From Ottowia sp. oral taxon 894 (GTDB taxonomy: Bacteria; Pseudomonadota; Gammaproteobacteria; Burkholderiales; Burkholderiaceae_C), in assembly GCF_001262075.1 (NCBI RefSeq), contig NZ_CP012073.1, positions 1,847,001 to 1,911,000 of the forward strand: DNA of 64,000 nt. The letters run 5' to 3'. Positions within the stretch are counted from its first letter, which is position 1. The number at the start of each line of letters is the position of its first letter. Below, piece by piece: positions 18,645-29,005 of this stretch. Position numbers and translations under genes: made by a program. The notes below the pieces were generated by a model. That model was not told the origin of the DNA. It saw nothing but the letters and a program-made list of their open reading frames with translations, and did no database searches.

Positions 18645-19010
18645 ATGACATCCCACGCATCGCTGCAAACCCTTCTGGCGCAAACGCTGGCCGCGCACTC
18701 TGCCGACAGCCCTGCCGAACGCCCCGCTCCGCTGGCCGTGCTGTGCCTGTGCGCCGCCTGGTGCGACACCTGCCGCCAGTGGCAGGCCACCTTCGAGGCC
18801 GCCGCCCGCGCGCGGCCCGATCTGGCCTTTCGCTGGATCGACATTGAAGACGAAGCCGACGCGCTGGGCGATGCGGACGTGCAGGACTTTCCCACCCTGC
18901 TCATCGGCACGGCCAGCGCCACGCTCTTTTACGGGCCGGTGCTGCCGCAGGCCGGCCAGATCGAGCGGTTGCTGCGCGCGGCGCAGGAGAAACTGCCCGG
19001 CCAGGCTTGA
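18645..19010 (+). CDS. Small thioredoxin-family protein (CDTC active site)
   Basis: A 121-residue thioredoxin fold. The active-site motif AAWCDTCRQW gives Cys40-Asp-Thr-Cys43, and the cis-Pro loop is DFPTLL. No signal peptide is seen, so it should act in the cytoplasm. The CDTC pair differs from the CGPC of housekeeping thioredoxin, pointing to a specialised or weak reductant. I chose the ATG at 18645; a TTG five codons earlier is possible. It stands between divergent tsaD and a convergent acyltransferase gene, so context does not reveal its partner. Confidence 0.75.
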   Translation: MTSHASLQTLLAQTLAAHSADSPAERPAPLAVLCLCAAWCDTCRQWQATFEAAARARPDLAFRWIDIEDEADALGDADVQDFPTLLIGTASATLFYGPVLPQAGQIERLLRAAQEKLPGQA

Positions 19011-19032
19011 GTGGGGCAGACTGAAAACCGGT

Positions 19033-20109
19033 TCAGCGCGCCGGATGGCCCGTCAGCCGCCGCGCCCAGCCGCTGGCGGCGGCGCGGTTGAACAAAGGCC
19101 ATTCAATCCAGCGGAACCACAGCAGGGAAATGGCGCTGATGACCACGGGCAGCGCCAGCAAAAAAGCGTCCAGCGCCAGCAGGCTGCCAGCGGGCAGCCG
19201 CACGCGCAGGTGGCTGCTTTGGTCCAGCAGCAGCGGATGCAGCAGGTACAGGGCGTAAGAAGCGTCGCCCAGCGCCACCAGGGGGCGGGGGGTGCGCCAT
19301 TGCCAGTCTGAAAAAGCCAGCGCCACCAGCAAAAAGCCAAAACCTGCCACGCCGAAGGTGGCCGCGCGCATGAACTCAATGCGGTCATACATGGGCGACT
19401 GGCTGCCCATGCCCAGGCCATAGACGATGCAGCACGCGCCCGCCAGCGCCAGCCATTTGGCGTGGGCGGCCGCGTGCAGGCAGGCGTGGCGCTTGCGCAG
19501 GTGCGCCCACAGCGCGCCCGCGAGAAATTCAAGGCCCAGGCCCGTCAGCGCAAAACGCGCGGGTTGCAGGCCCGCCTGCACGGTCGGGTAGCGCCAGAAG
19601 TACCAGGCGGCGTTCCACAGCAGCAGCCCTGTAAAAGCCGCCAGCATGGCGGACGCGCGCCAGCGGGGCGCGAAAAGAAAGACCAGCGCAATCCACAAAT
19701 AGAAATACAGCTCATAGGTGAGCGACCAGGCCGTGGGCACCCAGTTGTCAAACAGGCTGGGGCTGAGCAGCAGGGCGCTGCGCACGGCTTTGCCCAGCGG
19801 CGGCCAGGCGCTGGCGGCCCAGGCCAGGGTGGCCGTCAGCAGCAGCACGGGCCAGTAGCCCAGGTAGATGCGCAGCCCGCGCCGCAGCAAAAAGCGCCTG
19901 GCGCTGTAGCTGGTCTTGTCGGCCGTCTGATAGACGACGAAGCCGCTGAGAACGAAAAAGACATCCACGCCTGAAAAGCCCCAGTGCATCCACGCTTGAG
20001 CAGGGGCCAGGTGCGGCGAGAGGGCCCAGTGCGGCGCCATGTGGAAAAACAGCACGGCCAGTGCCGCCAGCGCGCGCAGCGCCTGGAGCCAGTCGTTTTT
20101 TGGGTTCAT
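19033..20109 (-). CDS. Acyltransferase-3 family membrane protein (OafA/YrhL-like)
   Basis: A 358-residue polytopic protein with about ten hydrophobic helices. The first helix contains the conserved RALAALAVLFFHM with the catalytic-type His. The segment FSGVDVFFVLSGFVVYQTAD follows, then RRGLRIYLGYWPV and a late SYALYLLHPLLLDQ. These are the signatures of acyltransferase-3 enzymes, which O-acylate cell-surface sugars. No SGNH domain is fused. The substrate cannot be read from sequence; dacB lies just upstream on the same strand, so a cell-wall or LPS glycan is possible. Confidence 0.85.
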   Translation of the reverse strand: MNPKNDWLQALRALAALAVLFFHMAPHWALSPHLAPAQAWMHWGFSGVDVFFVLSGFVVYQTADKTSYSARRFLLRRGLRIYLGYWPVLLLTATLAWAASAWPPLGKAVRSALLLSPSLFDNWVPTAWSLTYELYFYLWIALVFLFAPRWRASAMLAAFTGLLLWNAAWYFWRYPTVQAGLQPARFALTGLGLEFLAGALWAHLRKRHACLHAAAHAKWLALAGACCIVYGLGMGSQSPMYDRIEFMRAATFGVAGFGFLLVALAFSDWQWRTPRPLVALGDASYALYLLHPLLLDQSSHLRVRLPAGSLLALDAFLLALPVVISAISLLWFRWIEWPLFNRAAASGWARRLTGHPAR

Positions 20110-20162
20110 TGGATGTGACTTCAGGCGCGGGGCTGCAATTGCGGATTGACGGGCGGGCGAAA

Positions 20163-21638
20163 TCAGTCGCGCGCGGCCCAGGCCACGAGCTGGCGCAGGG
20201 CAGGGCGGGCGGCAGGCGCGTTGGGGTGGTTGATGATGGCGGCCACGGCGTAGCGGCGGCCGCTTTGGCCCTGCACATAGCCGGCGATGGCGGTCACGTC
20301 GCGCAAGGTGCCGGTTTTCAGGTGGGCGCGGCCCAGCACTTCGGGCGCGGTCATGTCGCGCGTGGTGCCGTCCACGCCCGCCACGCTCAGGGAATTTTCA
20401 AACGCGGCGGCATTGGGGCTGCGCGCGGCTTGCTGCAAGAGGGCGACGAGCGCGCGCGGCGTCACGCGCGCCAGGCGCGAGAGGCCCGCGCCGTTTTCGG
20501 CAATGGGCGCAGGCAGCGCGCCCAGCCACCGGTTGCCCGCCCACCAGCGGCGCAGCGCCCCGCGCGAGGCTTCAAAGCTGCCCCTGTGCCCGTCATTGGC
20601 CGAGAGGGTGAGAAAGAGCTGCTGCGCCATCACGTTGTTGGAGAACTTGTTGATGTCGGCAATGATGGAGGCCAGCGGCAGCGAGTAGCCGGTGGCCACC
20701 AGCTCGCCTTGCGTGGGCTGGTTGGGCAGGTTTTTCACCTGGCCGGTGAGCTTGCCGCCAATGCCGCGCCACATGGCGTCAATCACGCGGCTGGCGTAGC
20801 TGGCGGGGTCGATATAGGCCACGGCCCAGGTTTGCTCGCCGCAGCGCGCCGGATAGCGGCCCGCAAAGCTCACCTGCGCGGGATGGGTGAAATTGGCGCG
20901 TATCTTGCTGCGCCAGTCGCCGCAGGCGCCCTTGGCCGTGGCAATGCTGGCGGGTATGCGCACGCCGCTGATGGGCGGCTCCGTGGTGATGGCCGCGCGC
21001 TTGCCGCCGGCGGCCGGAGTGAATTTGTAGATGATGGATTTGAAATTGACGAGCAGCCCGTCGGGCGCGGCGTTGTAGGGGCGCAGAGGCTCGTCGTCAA
21101 ACGCGCCGGGGTCGCGCGCGGACACGGCGAAGATGCCGTTGTCCAGAATGATGTCGCCACGGATTTCCAGAATGCCCTTGTCCATCACGGCCTGCAAAAG
21201 CTCTTGCAGGCGCTCGTGCACCAGCTTGGGGTCGCCGCTGCCCTGTATGAGCAGGTTGCCTTTGAGCACGCCGCCGCTGATGGGGCCTTGCGCATACACG
21301 CGCGTGCGCCAGAAGTGGGCGGGGCCCAGCATGTCCAGCCCCGCGTAGGTGGTCACCATCTTCATGACGGAGGCGGGGTTCATCGGCTCGTCGGCCTGCC
21401 AGGCCAGGCGCTGCGGGTTGTGCGCGGGCGTGGGCGTGGCGGCCTCGCCGCTGGCGGGCATGGCCTGCGGCACGGAAACCGGCTCGATCAGCAGCGCCAG
21501 CGCGCTCTCGGGCACCTGGGCGCGGCGCAAGGCGTGGGCCACTTCAGGCGGCAGCGGCGCTTGCGCGCGGACGCTGCCGCACAGCGCGGCGGCCAGCGCC
21601 AGGGTCATTGCAAAGAGGCGGCGGAAAGTTGTGTTCAT
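20163..21638 (-). CDS. dacB: D-alanyl-D-alanine carboxypeptidase/endopeptidase (PBP4, DacB)
   Basis: A 491-residue periplasmic penicillin-binding protein of the class C type. After a signal peptide (LFAMTLALAAALCGSVRAQA) come the active-site SVMK within NPASVMKMVTTYAGL, the second motif SNN in INKFSNNVMAQQLF, and KTG in AHLKTGTLRDV. The long insert between the first and second motifs is typical of PBP4. It trims pentapeptides and cuts cross-links in peptidoglycan. No defects seen. It lies between marC and the acyltransferase gene on the minus strand, with gaps of 37 and 53 bp, so the three may form one transcript. Confidence 0.94.
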   Translation of the reverse strand: MNTTFRRLFAMTLALAAALCGSVRAQAPLPPEVAHALRRAQVPESALALLIEPVSVPQAMPASGEAATPTPAHNPQRLAWQADEPMNPASVMKMVTTYAGLDMLGPAHFWRTRVYAQGPISGGVLKGNLLIQGSGDPKLVHERLQELLQAVMDKGILEIRGDIILDNGIFAVSARDPGAFDDEPLRPYNAAPDGLLVNFKSIIYKFTPAAGGKRAAITTEPPISGVRIPASIATAKGACGDWRSKIRANFTHPAQVSFAGRYPARCGEQTWAVAYIDPASYASRVIDAMWRGIGGKLTGQVKNLPNQPTQGELVATGYSLPLASIIADINKFSNNVMAQQLFLTLSANDGHRGSFEASRGALRRWWAGNRWLGALPAPIAENGAGLSRLARVTPRALVALLQQAARSPNAAAFENSLSVAGVDGTTRDMTAPEVLGRAHLKTGTLRDVTAIAGYVQGQSGRRYAVAAIINHPNAPAARPALRQLVAWAARD

Positions 21639-21675
21639 TTGGAAGTTTTCTGCAAAAAGCGCTCTGGACAGGTTC

Positions 21676-22365
21676 TCAGATCAGCTCGGCGGCCAGCTGG
21701 CGCGCCAGCTCGCTGAAGCCGTCCCAAACAATCTGCACGCCCACGCACAGCAGGATGAAGGCCGACAGGCGCAAAAACACCACCATGCCCGCCTCGCCCA
21801 GCGGCTCCAGCAGCCGCCGCGCGTTGCGATAAACCAGATACACCGTCAGCCCGGTCAGGAAATTGGCCGCCACGGCGCCAGCCATGCGCGCCAGCAGCAC
21901 GCTCCACTTCGGATCGAACAGCGCCGCGCCCACGGTGATGGCCGCCGCAATGGAGCCGGGGCCGCAGGAGATGGGAAAAGTGAGGGGATAAAAAGCCTGG
22001 CTGCGCGCCTGCTCGGCGGTATAGGTCTCGGCCAGCTGGCTGCGCGGGCTTTTCTCTTGCACGCGGCTGTTGAGCAGCTGCCAGGCCGTGCGGGCCACGA
22101 TCATGCCGCCCGCCACCCGCACGATACCCAGCGACACGCCGAAAAAGTCCAGCACGTAAGAGCCAAACAGCATCGCGCCCGAGAGCAGCAAAAAAGAATT
22201 GAAGCCAATGCGCTTGGCCAAAATGGAGCGCGTGCCCTTGCTCGCGCCTTCCGTCAGCGACAGAAAAGTGGGCGCCATGGCCAGCGGATTGATGATGGGA
22301 AGAATGGCCGCCAGCACGAATATCAGCGCTTTGGCAAGGGCGGTCAGCAGCAAGAAGATTTCCAT
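21676..22365 (-). CDS. MarC/YhgN family integral membrane protein
   Basis: A 229-residue protein with six predicted membrane helices. Family features are ILPIINPLAMAPTFLSLTEG near the N-terminus, RVAGGMIVARTAWQLL, FYPLTFPISCGPGSIAAAIT and the C-terminal LRLSAFILLCVGVQIVWDG. The family's function is unproven; the old link to multiple antibiotic resistance is not supported. I set the start at the ATG at 22365 (MEIFLLLTALAKAL). The frame continues upstream into repeat debris and should not be included. Confidence 0.88.
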   Translation of the reverse strand: MEIFLLLTALAKALIFVLAAILPIINPLAMAPTFLSLTEGASKGTRSILAKRIGFNSFLLLSGAMLFGSYVLDFFGVSLGIVRVAGGMIVARTAWQLLNSRVQEKSPRSQLAETYTAEQARSQAFYPLTFPISCGPGSIAAAITVGAALFDPKWSVLLARMAGAVAANFLTGLTVYLVYRNARRLLEPLGEAGMVVFLRLSAFILLCVGVQIVWDGFSELARQLAAELI

Positions 22366-22562
22366 AGAAGCGGCGAATGTATCGAATTGCCACGCCCACC
22401 CCGGCCTTGGAGCTTGCTTACGGTCTGTTCGTGAGTGCAAACCGGACAGTCTGCGGCGCAGCCCATCCTCGCCGGGCCGCAAGCGGGCCATCAAACCCGT
22501 CTGCGGTTTTCGCTTTGCAGCCCATTCCGCTTCCCGATCCGCTGCCCCTTCAGCTGAATGAA

Positions 22563-22650
22563 TCGAAAACAGGAGCAAATACAGGGCATCAAAAATGCCG
22601 CCTCGCGCAGATTGCACTAGGACATCATGCTATGGATAGAGGAGCAAAAT
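22563..22650 (+). repeat. Dispersed 88-bp intergenic repeat, copy E
   Basis: Plus-oriented, near consensus: AAAACAGGAGCAAATACAGG, a GGCAT-CAAAA-ATGCC hairpin (22585-22599), GATTGCACTAGGACATCATG and GGATAGAGGAGCAAAAT. It is antisense to both flanking genes. Confidence 0.92.
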
Positions 22651-22900
22651 CAAGCGGCCTGCCAGCGGCTTCCGTCAGTCTGGCCGTGGCTCCTTGCGGG
22701 CAGGCCGTGAACAGGCCGGGGGAGCGAAAAACTCCTGCGCGGAGCCTGGCGGCGGCGCTGGCGGATGGCCTGCTGCCGTGAAAGGCCGCGTCCGCTTGCA
22801 TTGCCGCCTTCAGGCGCTTTGCGGCGTTGCAAATCCTCGCCGGGCCACAAGGACTGTCTGTGCCTTGCAGCCCATTCCGGTCCACTGTCTCATGGCCAGA

Positions 22901-22918
22901 TCATGGACGGGTCCATGA
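22901..22918. repeat. Perfect palindrome downstream of pcuC
   Basis: TCATGGAC-GG-GTCCATGA, 8-bp perfect arms, 22 bp after the pcuC stop. No T run follows on either strand, so it is not a standard terminator. Role unknown. Confidence 0.5.
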
Positions 22919-22939
22919 ACGGACACTTGAGAGTGCGGC

Positions 22940-23443
22940 TCAGTGCTTGTGGCCCGCGTGGCCTTCGTGGCCGTGACCGTCGTGATGATCGTGGCCGCTG
23001 CCGTGCTGCTGGCCCAGCTCGGTCACGGGGGCCTGGATTTGCTGGGTGAATTGCTTTTTGCTGGCGGCGTCTTCAAACGTGAGCGTGACGGGCACGGTGT
23101 CGCCGCCTTTCAGGGGCTGCTTGAGTTCCATCAGCATGACGTGATAGCCGCCGGGCTTGAGTTCGACGGGCTGGCCCTTGGCGATGGGCAGGCCGTTTTC
23201 CAGCTGGCGCATCTTCATCACGCCCTGGTCCATGCTCATTTCGTGGATTTCAACCACGCCTGCGACGGGCGATGCGCCGCCGATCAGCCGCACGTCTTGC
23301 GCGGCTTCGATGTTCATGAACAGGCCGGTGGCTTTTTGTTCAGGCACGGTGCCGCGCACCCAGGGCGAGTGAATGCTGACTTGCTGCGCGAAGGCGCTGG
23401 CGCAGAGTGTGAGGCTGGCCAGGGTCAGGGCAAGGCGTTTCAT
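22940..23443 (-). CDS. pcuC: Periplasmic copper chaperone PCu(A)C
   Basis: A 167-residue periplasmic protein with the signal peptide MKRLALTLASLTLCASAFAQ. The copper-binding signature is complete: EIHEMSMDQGVMKMRQL followed by LKPGGYHVMLMEL, giving the H-x(n)-M...H-x-M ligand set. The C-terminus adds a His-rich tail (HGSGHDHHDGHGHEGHAGHKH region), a second likely metal-binding element found in many betaproteobacterial members. It delivers Cu(I) to the CuA site of haem-copper oxidase with the SCO protein encoded 48 bp upstream on the same strand, forming a two-gene copper insertion unit. Confidence 0.92.
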   Translation of the reverse strand: MKRLALTLASLTLCASAFAQQVSIHSPWVRGTVPEQKATGLFMNIEAAQDVRLIGGASPVAGVVEIHEMSMDQGVMKMRQLENGLPIAKGQPVELKPGGYHVMLMELKQPLKGGDTVPVTLTFEDAASKKQFTQQIQAPVTELGQQHGSGHDHHDGHGHEGHAGHKH

Positions 23444-23491
23444 GGCTGAGGTTCCTTTCTCTTGGGGGTCAAAAAAAAACGGTTGGACGCG

Positions 23492-24112
23492 TCAGTGCGG
23501 CGCTTTCAGCAGCAGGCTGATGTCGTGGGCGTAGTCCTGCGGCGTTTGCTCGTGGCGCAGCGCCAGCCGCAGGCGGCCCTGCGGATCGAATACATAGGAG
23601 TGGGCCGTATGGTCCATGGTGTAGCTGCTGCCGGTGGGCACCTTGCGGTAGTAGACCTTGAAGTCTTCGGCCACCTTGGCCAGCTGCTCGCTGCTGCCGC
23701 GCAAGGCGATGAAGCTGGGGTCGAATGCGTTCATGTAGGCGCGCAGCACCTCGGGCGTGTCGCGCTCGGGATCGACGGTGACGAAGATGACTTGCAGGCG
23801 CTCGCCATCCTTGCCCAGCATCTTCTTGACCTCGGCAGCGCGCAGCAGCGACGTGGGGCAGATGTCGGGGCACTGCACGAAGCCAAAGTACAGCAGCACG
23901 GCCTTGCCTTTGAAGTCGGCCAGGCTGCGCTCCTTGCCATCGGCATCGGGCAGGTGGAAGTCTTTGCCGTATTTGGGGCTGCCGGTCAGGTTCACGCCCC
24001 GAAAAGGCTCCGGCAGTGCAGCGGGCTGCTGGTCGGTCTGCGGGCTGCAAGCGGCCAGCAGGGCGGCCAGGGCCAGTTGCGCCAGTGCCAGGCGGCGGGA
24101 GATGGGAGTCAC
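23492..24112 (-). CDS. SCO1/SenC-family copper metallochaperone/thiol reductase
   Basis: A 206-residue lipoprotein with a thioredoxin fold. The start is a GTG at 24112, decided by a perfect AAGGAGG ribosome binding site 7 bp upstream; the frame is open further upstream but has no comparable signal. The signal peptide ends LLAACS (lipobox). The copper-binding CPDICP lies in LYFGFVQCPDICPTSLL and the third ligand His in MDHTAHSYVFD. SCO proteins mature the CuA centre of cytochrome oxidase. It precedes pcuC in a probable operon. No oxidase genes are in the window. Confidence 0.92.
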   Translation of the reverse strand: MTPISRRLALAQLALAALLAACSPQTDQQPAALPEPFRGVNLTGSPKYGKDFHLPDADGKERSLADFKGKAVLLYFGFVQCPDICPTSLLRAAEVKKMLGKDGERLQVIFVTVDPERDTPEVLRAYMNAFDPSFIALRGSSEQLAKVAEDFKVYYRKVPTGSSYTMDHTAHSYVFDPQGRLRLALRHEQTPQDYAHDISLLLKAPH

Positions 24113-24338
24113 GCAAAAACCTCCTTCTTGGAGCGTGTTTGCATTTGCGGCCAGATTGCAAACAGGCTCTTGCTGCACAGGGTGGATGTGGCAGGCATGC
24201 TGGCAGGCAGCCTTCCGCCACGAGCGAAGGGGCGATTGTGCAATGCCCGTCATGGCGCGCCGCCAGCGGTTTTGCGGCTGCTCACGCGGGCATCACACTC
24301 GGTTACGTCTCGTAGAATGCGACCCTTTTATCCCATGA

Positions 24339-25703
<1,365 letters not shown>

Positions 25704-25709
25704 AGAAAA

Positions 25710-26921
25710 ATGGGTTTGCGATCTTTGCTAGACCGGCTGGCGCCGCACTTCGAGGAAGGCGGCCGCCTGCACCGGTGGTTTGCGCTTTATGAAGCGACCG
25801 ACACCTTTTTGTACCGCCCCGGCAGCGTGACGCGCAGCACGGCGCACGTGCGCGACTGCCTGGACCTGAAGCGCATGATGATTCTGGTGTGGCTGTGCAC
25901 CTTCCCGGCCATGTTCTTTGGCATGTGGAATGTGGGCTACCAGGCCAATCTGGCTTTTGCCGCGCAGCCTGATTTGCTGGCAGCGCAAACGGGCTGGCGC
26001 TTTGAAGTGCTGCGCCACCTGGCCGGGTTTGATCCCTCAAGCGTCTGGCACAACCTGCTGGGCGGGGCGCTGTGGTTCGTGCCCATCTACGCCGTCACCT
26101 TCGCGGTGGGGGGCTTTTGGGAGGTGCTGTTTGCCACCATCCGCAGGCACGAGGTGAACGAGGGCTTTTTTGTCACTTCCGTGCTGTTTGCGCTCACGCT
26201 GCCGCCCACCATTCCGCTGTGGCTGGTGGCGCTGGGCATCAGCTTTGGCGTGGTGCTGGGCAAGGAAGTGTTTGGCGGCACGGGCAAGAACTTCATCAAT
26301 CCGGCGCTGGCCGGGCGCGCCTTTTTGTTCTTCGCCTACCCGGCTTTCATTTCGGGCGACGCGGTGTGGAATGTGGTGGATGGCTACGCAGGCGCCACGG
26401 CGCTGAGTCAGGCCGCCGCTGGCGGCGTGCAGGCGCTGCCCGCGCATGGCCTGAGCTGGATGGATGCTTTCCTCGGCTTCATGCCCGGTTCGGTGGGCGA
26501 GACGAGCACGCTGGCCATTTTGCTGGGCGGCGGCGCGCTGCTGGTCATGCGCATTGCGGCCTGGCGCATCGTGGCGGGCGTGATGCTGGGCATGGTGGCC
26601 TTGAGCACGCTGTTCAACTGGATCGGCTCGGCCTCCAACCCCATGTTCGCCATGCCCTGGTACTGGCATCTGGTGCTGGGCGGCTATGCCTTCGGCATGA
26701 TGTTCATGGCAACCGATCCGGTATCGGCCGCCATGACGAACGCGGGCAAATGGGCCTTCGGCATTCTGATTGGCGTGATGGTGGTGATGATCCGCGTCAT
26801 CAACCCCGCTTTCCCCGAAGGGATGATGCTCGCCATCCTGTTTGGCAACCTGTTTGCGCCGCTCATCGACTATTTCGTGATGCAGGCCAACATCAAGCGG
26901 AGGGCCGCACGCCGTGTCTGA
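25710..26921 (+). CDS. nqrB: Na+-translocating NADH:quinone reductase subunit B
   Basis: A 403-residue membrane subunit with about ten helices, carrying a covalent FMN and riboflavin and forming the sodium channel. The FMN attachment motif is present as [11 protein letters not shown], with Thr as the acceptor. Start [20 protein letters not shown] is typical. It lies 6 bp after nqrA and overlaps nqrC by 8 bp. Confidence 0.97.
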   Translation: MGLRSLLDRLAPHFEEGGRLHRWFALYEATDTFLYRPGSVTRSTAHVRDCLDLKRMMILVWLCTFPAMFFGMWNVGYQANLAFAAQPDLLAAQTGWRFEVLRHLAGFDPSSVWHNLLGGALWFVPIYAVTFAVGGFWEVLFATIRRHEVNEGFFVTSVLFALTLPPTIPLWLVALGISFGVVLGKEVFGGTGKNFINPALAGRAFLFFAYPAFISGDAVWNVVDGYAGATALSQAAAGGVQALPAHGLSWMDAFLGFMPGSVGETSTLAILLGGGALLVMRIAAWRIVAGVMLGMVALSTLFNWIGSASNPMFAMPWYWHLVLGGYAFGMMFMATDPVSAAMTNAGKWAFGILIGVMVVMIRVINPAFPEGMMLAILFGNLFAPLIDYFVMQANIKRRAARRV

Positions 26922-27711
26922 AGTCAAGCAAGAATCCACGCGCCGCACGCTGCTGGTGGCGCTCATGGTGTGTCTGGTGTGCTCGGTGGTGGTGGCGGGC
27001 GCGGCCGTGGGGCTGAAACCCGCACAGGTGATCAACCGCGAGCTGGACAAGCAGCGCAACATCCTGGCGATCGCCCATCTGGCCGATGCCGCCGCGCCCG
27101 CAGCCGAAGTGCAGCGCATCTTCAAGGAGCGCATCCAGCCCCGCCTGGTCGATCTGGACGCCGGGCGCTTTTCCGACGCGCAAGACGCCGCCACGTTTGA
27201 CGCGCTCAAGGCCGCGCAAGACCCGGCCCTGTCGGCTCCGCTGGCGGCCAGCGACGACATCGCTTCCATCCGCCGCCGCGAGCGCTATTCGGTCGTTTAC
27301 CTGGTGGAAGACGCGGGCGCGCTGCAAACCATCATCCTGCCCGTGCGCGGCTACGGCCTGTGGTCCACGCTGCACGGCTTTATCGCGCTGAAAAACGACT
27401 TCAAAACCGTGGTGGGCCTGGGCTTTTACCAGCATGCCGAAACGCCCGGCCTGGGCGGCGAAGTGGACAACCCGCGCTGGAAAGCGCTGTGGCCCGGCAA
27501 GCAGGTGATGGACGGCGAGGGCCAGCCCGCCATTCGCATCGTCAAAGGCAATGTTGATCCGGCCAGCCCGCAGGCGTTGCACCAGGTGGACGGCCTGGCA
27601 GGCGCCACGCTCACCAGCAACGGCGTGAGCCACCTGCTCAATTTCTGGCTCGGCCCCAAGGGCTTCGGCCCGCTGCTGGCCCATTTGCGCGAAGAACAAG
27701 GCACGCACTGA
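26914..27711 (+). CDS. nqrC: Na+-translocating NADH:quinone reductase subunit C
   Basis: A 265-residue subunit with one N-terminal transmembrane helix ([20 protein letters not shown]) and a periplasmic FMN-binding domain. The flavinylation motif [13 protein letters not shown] is intact; Thr takes FMN via a phosphoester bond made by ApbE. The start is a GTG inside the end of nqrB, an 8-bp overlap that couples their translation. Confidence 0.96.
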   Translation: MSEVKQESTRRTLLVALMVCLVCSVVVAGAAVGLKPAQVINRELDKQRNILAIAHLADAAAPAAEVQRIFKERIQPRLVDLDAGRFSDAQDAATFDALKAAQDPALSAPLAASDDIASIRRRERYSVVYLVEDAGALQTIILPVRGYGLWSTLHGFIALKNDFKTVVGLGFYQHAETPGLGGEVDNPRWKALWPGKQVMDGEGQPAIRIVKGNVDPASPQALHQVDGLAGATLTSNGVSHLLNFWLGPKGFGPLLAHLREEQGTH

Positions 27712-27726
27712 CAAGGACTGACACAC

Positions 27727-28395
27727 ATGGCACAACCCACGATCAGGCAGGTTCTGCTCGACCCTGTCCTGAAGAACAACCCCATCACCCTGCAAATCCT
27801 GGGCATTTGCTCGGCGCTGGCCGTCACCTCCAACCTGAAAACGGCGCTGGTCATGTCCATTGCGCTCACGCTGGTGACGGCTTTTTCCAACCTGTTCATC
27901 TCGGCCATCCGGGCGCAAATCCCATCTTCCATCCGCATGATCGTGCAGATGGTCATCATCGCCTCGCTGGTCATCGTGGTGGATCAGGCGCTCAAGGCCT
28001 TCGCCTTTTCGCTGTCCAAGCAGCTGTCGGTATTCGTGGGGCTGATCATCACCAACTGCATCGTCATGGGCCGCGCCGAAGCCTTTGCCATGCAGAACCC
28101 GCCCGTACTCTCGTTTTTTGACGGCATTGGCAACGGGCTGGGCTACAGCGCCATGCTCATCACGCTGGGCATCTTCCGCGAGCTGTTTGGCGCGGGCAAG
28201 CTGCTGGGCCACACCATCTTGCCCGTGGTCAATGACGGCGGCTGGTACGTGCCCAACGGCCTGCTGCTGCTGCCGCCTTCGGCCTTTTTCCTCATTGGCC
28301 TGATCATCTGGGCCTTGCGCACCTGGAAGAAAGACCAGGTGGAAGCCGCCGCCTGGCATCTGGCCCCGCAAGTCAGCAACAGGGAGGGCATCTGA
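27727..28395 (+). CDS. nqrD: Na+-translocating NADH:quinone reductase subunit D
   Basis: A 222-residue membrane subunit with six helices, homologous to RnfE. The motif [20 protein letters not shown] contains the conserved Cys that with NqrE ligates the intramembrane iron centre. It starts 15 bp after nqrC and ends 1 bp before nqrE. Confidence 0.96.
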   Translation: MAQPTIRQVLLDPVLKNNPITLQILGICSALAVTSNLKTALVMSIALTLVTAFSNLFISAIRAQIPSSIRMIVQMVIIASLVIVVDQALKAFAFSLSKQLSVFVGLIITNCIVMGRAEAFAMQNPPVLSFFDGIGNGLGYSAMLITLGIFRELFGAGKLLGHTILPVVNDGGWYVPNGLLLLPPSAFFLIGLIIWALRTWKKDQVEAAAWHLAPQVSNREGI

Positions 28396-28396
28396 C

Positions 28397-29005
28397 ATGG
28401 AGCACTACCTCAGCCTTTTTTTCCGCTCCGTGTTCATCGAGAACATGGCGCTGGCCTTCTTTCTGGGCATGTGCACCTTCATCGCCATTTCCAAAAAGGT
28501 GCAAACGGCCATTGGCCTGGGCGTGGCCGTGGTGGTGGTGCAGGCCATCACGGTGCCTGCCAACAACCTGCTTTACCGCTGGCTGCTCAAAGACGGCGCG
28601 CTGGCCTGGGCGGGCCTGCCGGAGGTGGATCTGGGCTTTCTGGGCCTGCTGTCCTACATCGGTGTCATCGCCGCCATCGTGCAGATTCTGGAAATGCTGC
28701 TCGACAAATACGTGCCCAGCCTCTACAACGCGCTGGGCGTGTTCCTGCCCCTCATCACGGTGAACTGCGCCATCATGGGCGGCACGCTTTTCATGGTCGA
28801 GCGCGACTACACCTTTGCCGAAAGCGCCGTCTATGGCGTCGGCTCCGGCCTGTCGTGGGCGCTGGCCATTGCCGCGCTGGCGGGCATACGTGAAAAGCTC
28901 AAATACAGCGACACGCCCGCCGGCCTGCGCGGCCTGGGCATCACCTTCATCACCATCGGGCTGATGGCGCTGGGCTTCATGTCCTTCTCGGGGGTGCAAA
29001 TATGA
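28397..29005 (+). CDS. nqrE: Na+-translocating NADH:quinone reductase subunit E
   Basis: A 202-residue membrane subunit, inverted-topology partner of Nqr[21 protein letters not shown] is the family start, and FLGMCTF and [11 protein letters not shown] carry the Cys residues of the iron site between NqrD and NqrE. It overlaps nqrF by 4 bp (ATGA). Confidence 0.96.
   Translation: MEHYLSLFFRSVFIENMALAFFLGMCTFIAISKKVQTAIGLGVAVVVVQAITVPANNLLYRWLLKDGALAWAGLPEVDLGFLGLLSYIGVIAAIVQILEMLLDKYVPSLYNALGVFLPLITVNCAIMGGTLFMVERDYTFAESAVYGVGSGLSWALAIAALAGIREKLKYSDTPAGLRGLGITFITIGLMALGFMSFSGVQI

Larger units (their letters stand above)
22366..22939. other. Repeat-rich gap between marC and pcuC
   Basis: About 570 bp with no supported gene. 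It holds one 88-bp repeat (copy E) and at least three partial copies of the second family: CAGCCCATCCTCGCCGGGCC near 22460, TTGCAGCCCATTCCGC near 22515 and TTGCAGCCCATTCCGG near 22865. There is also a perfect 18-bp palindrome at 22901-22918 just after the pcuC stop. Confidence 0.6.

Noticed and set aside
24113-24253. N-terminal extension of the SCO protein
   Set aside because: An upstream start would bury the perfect AAGGAGG site and place a Cys/His-rich leader before the lipoprotein signal.
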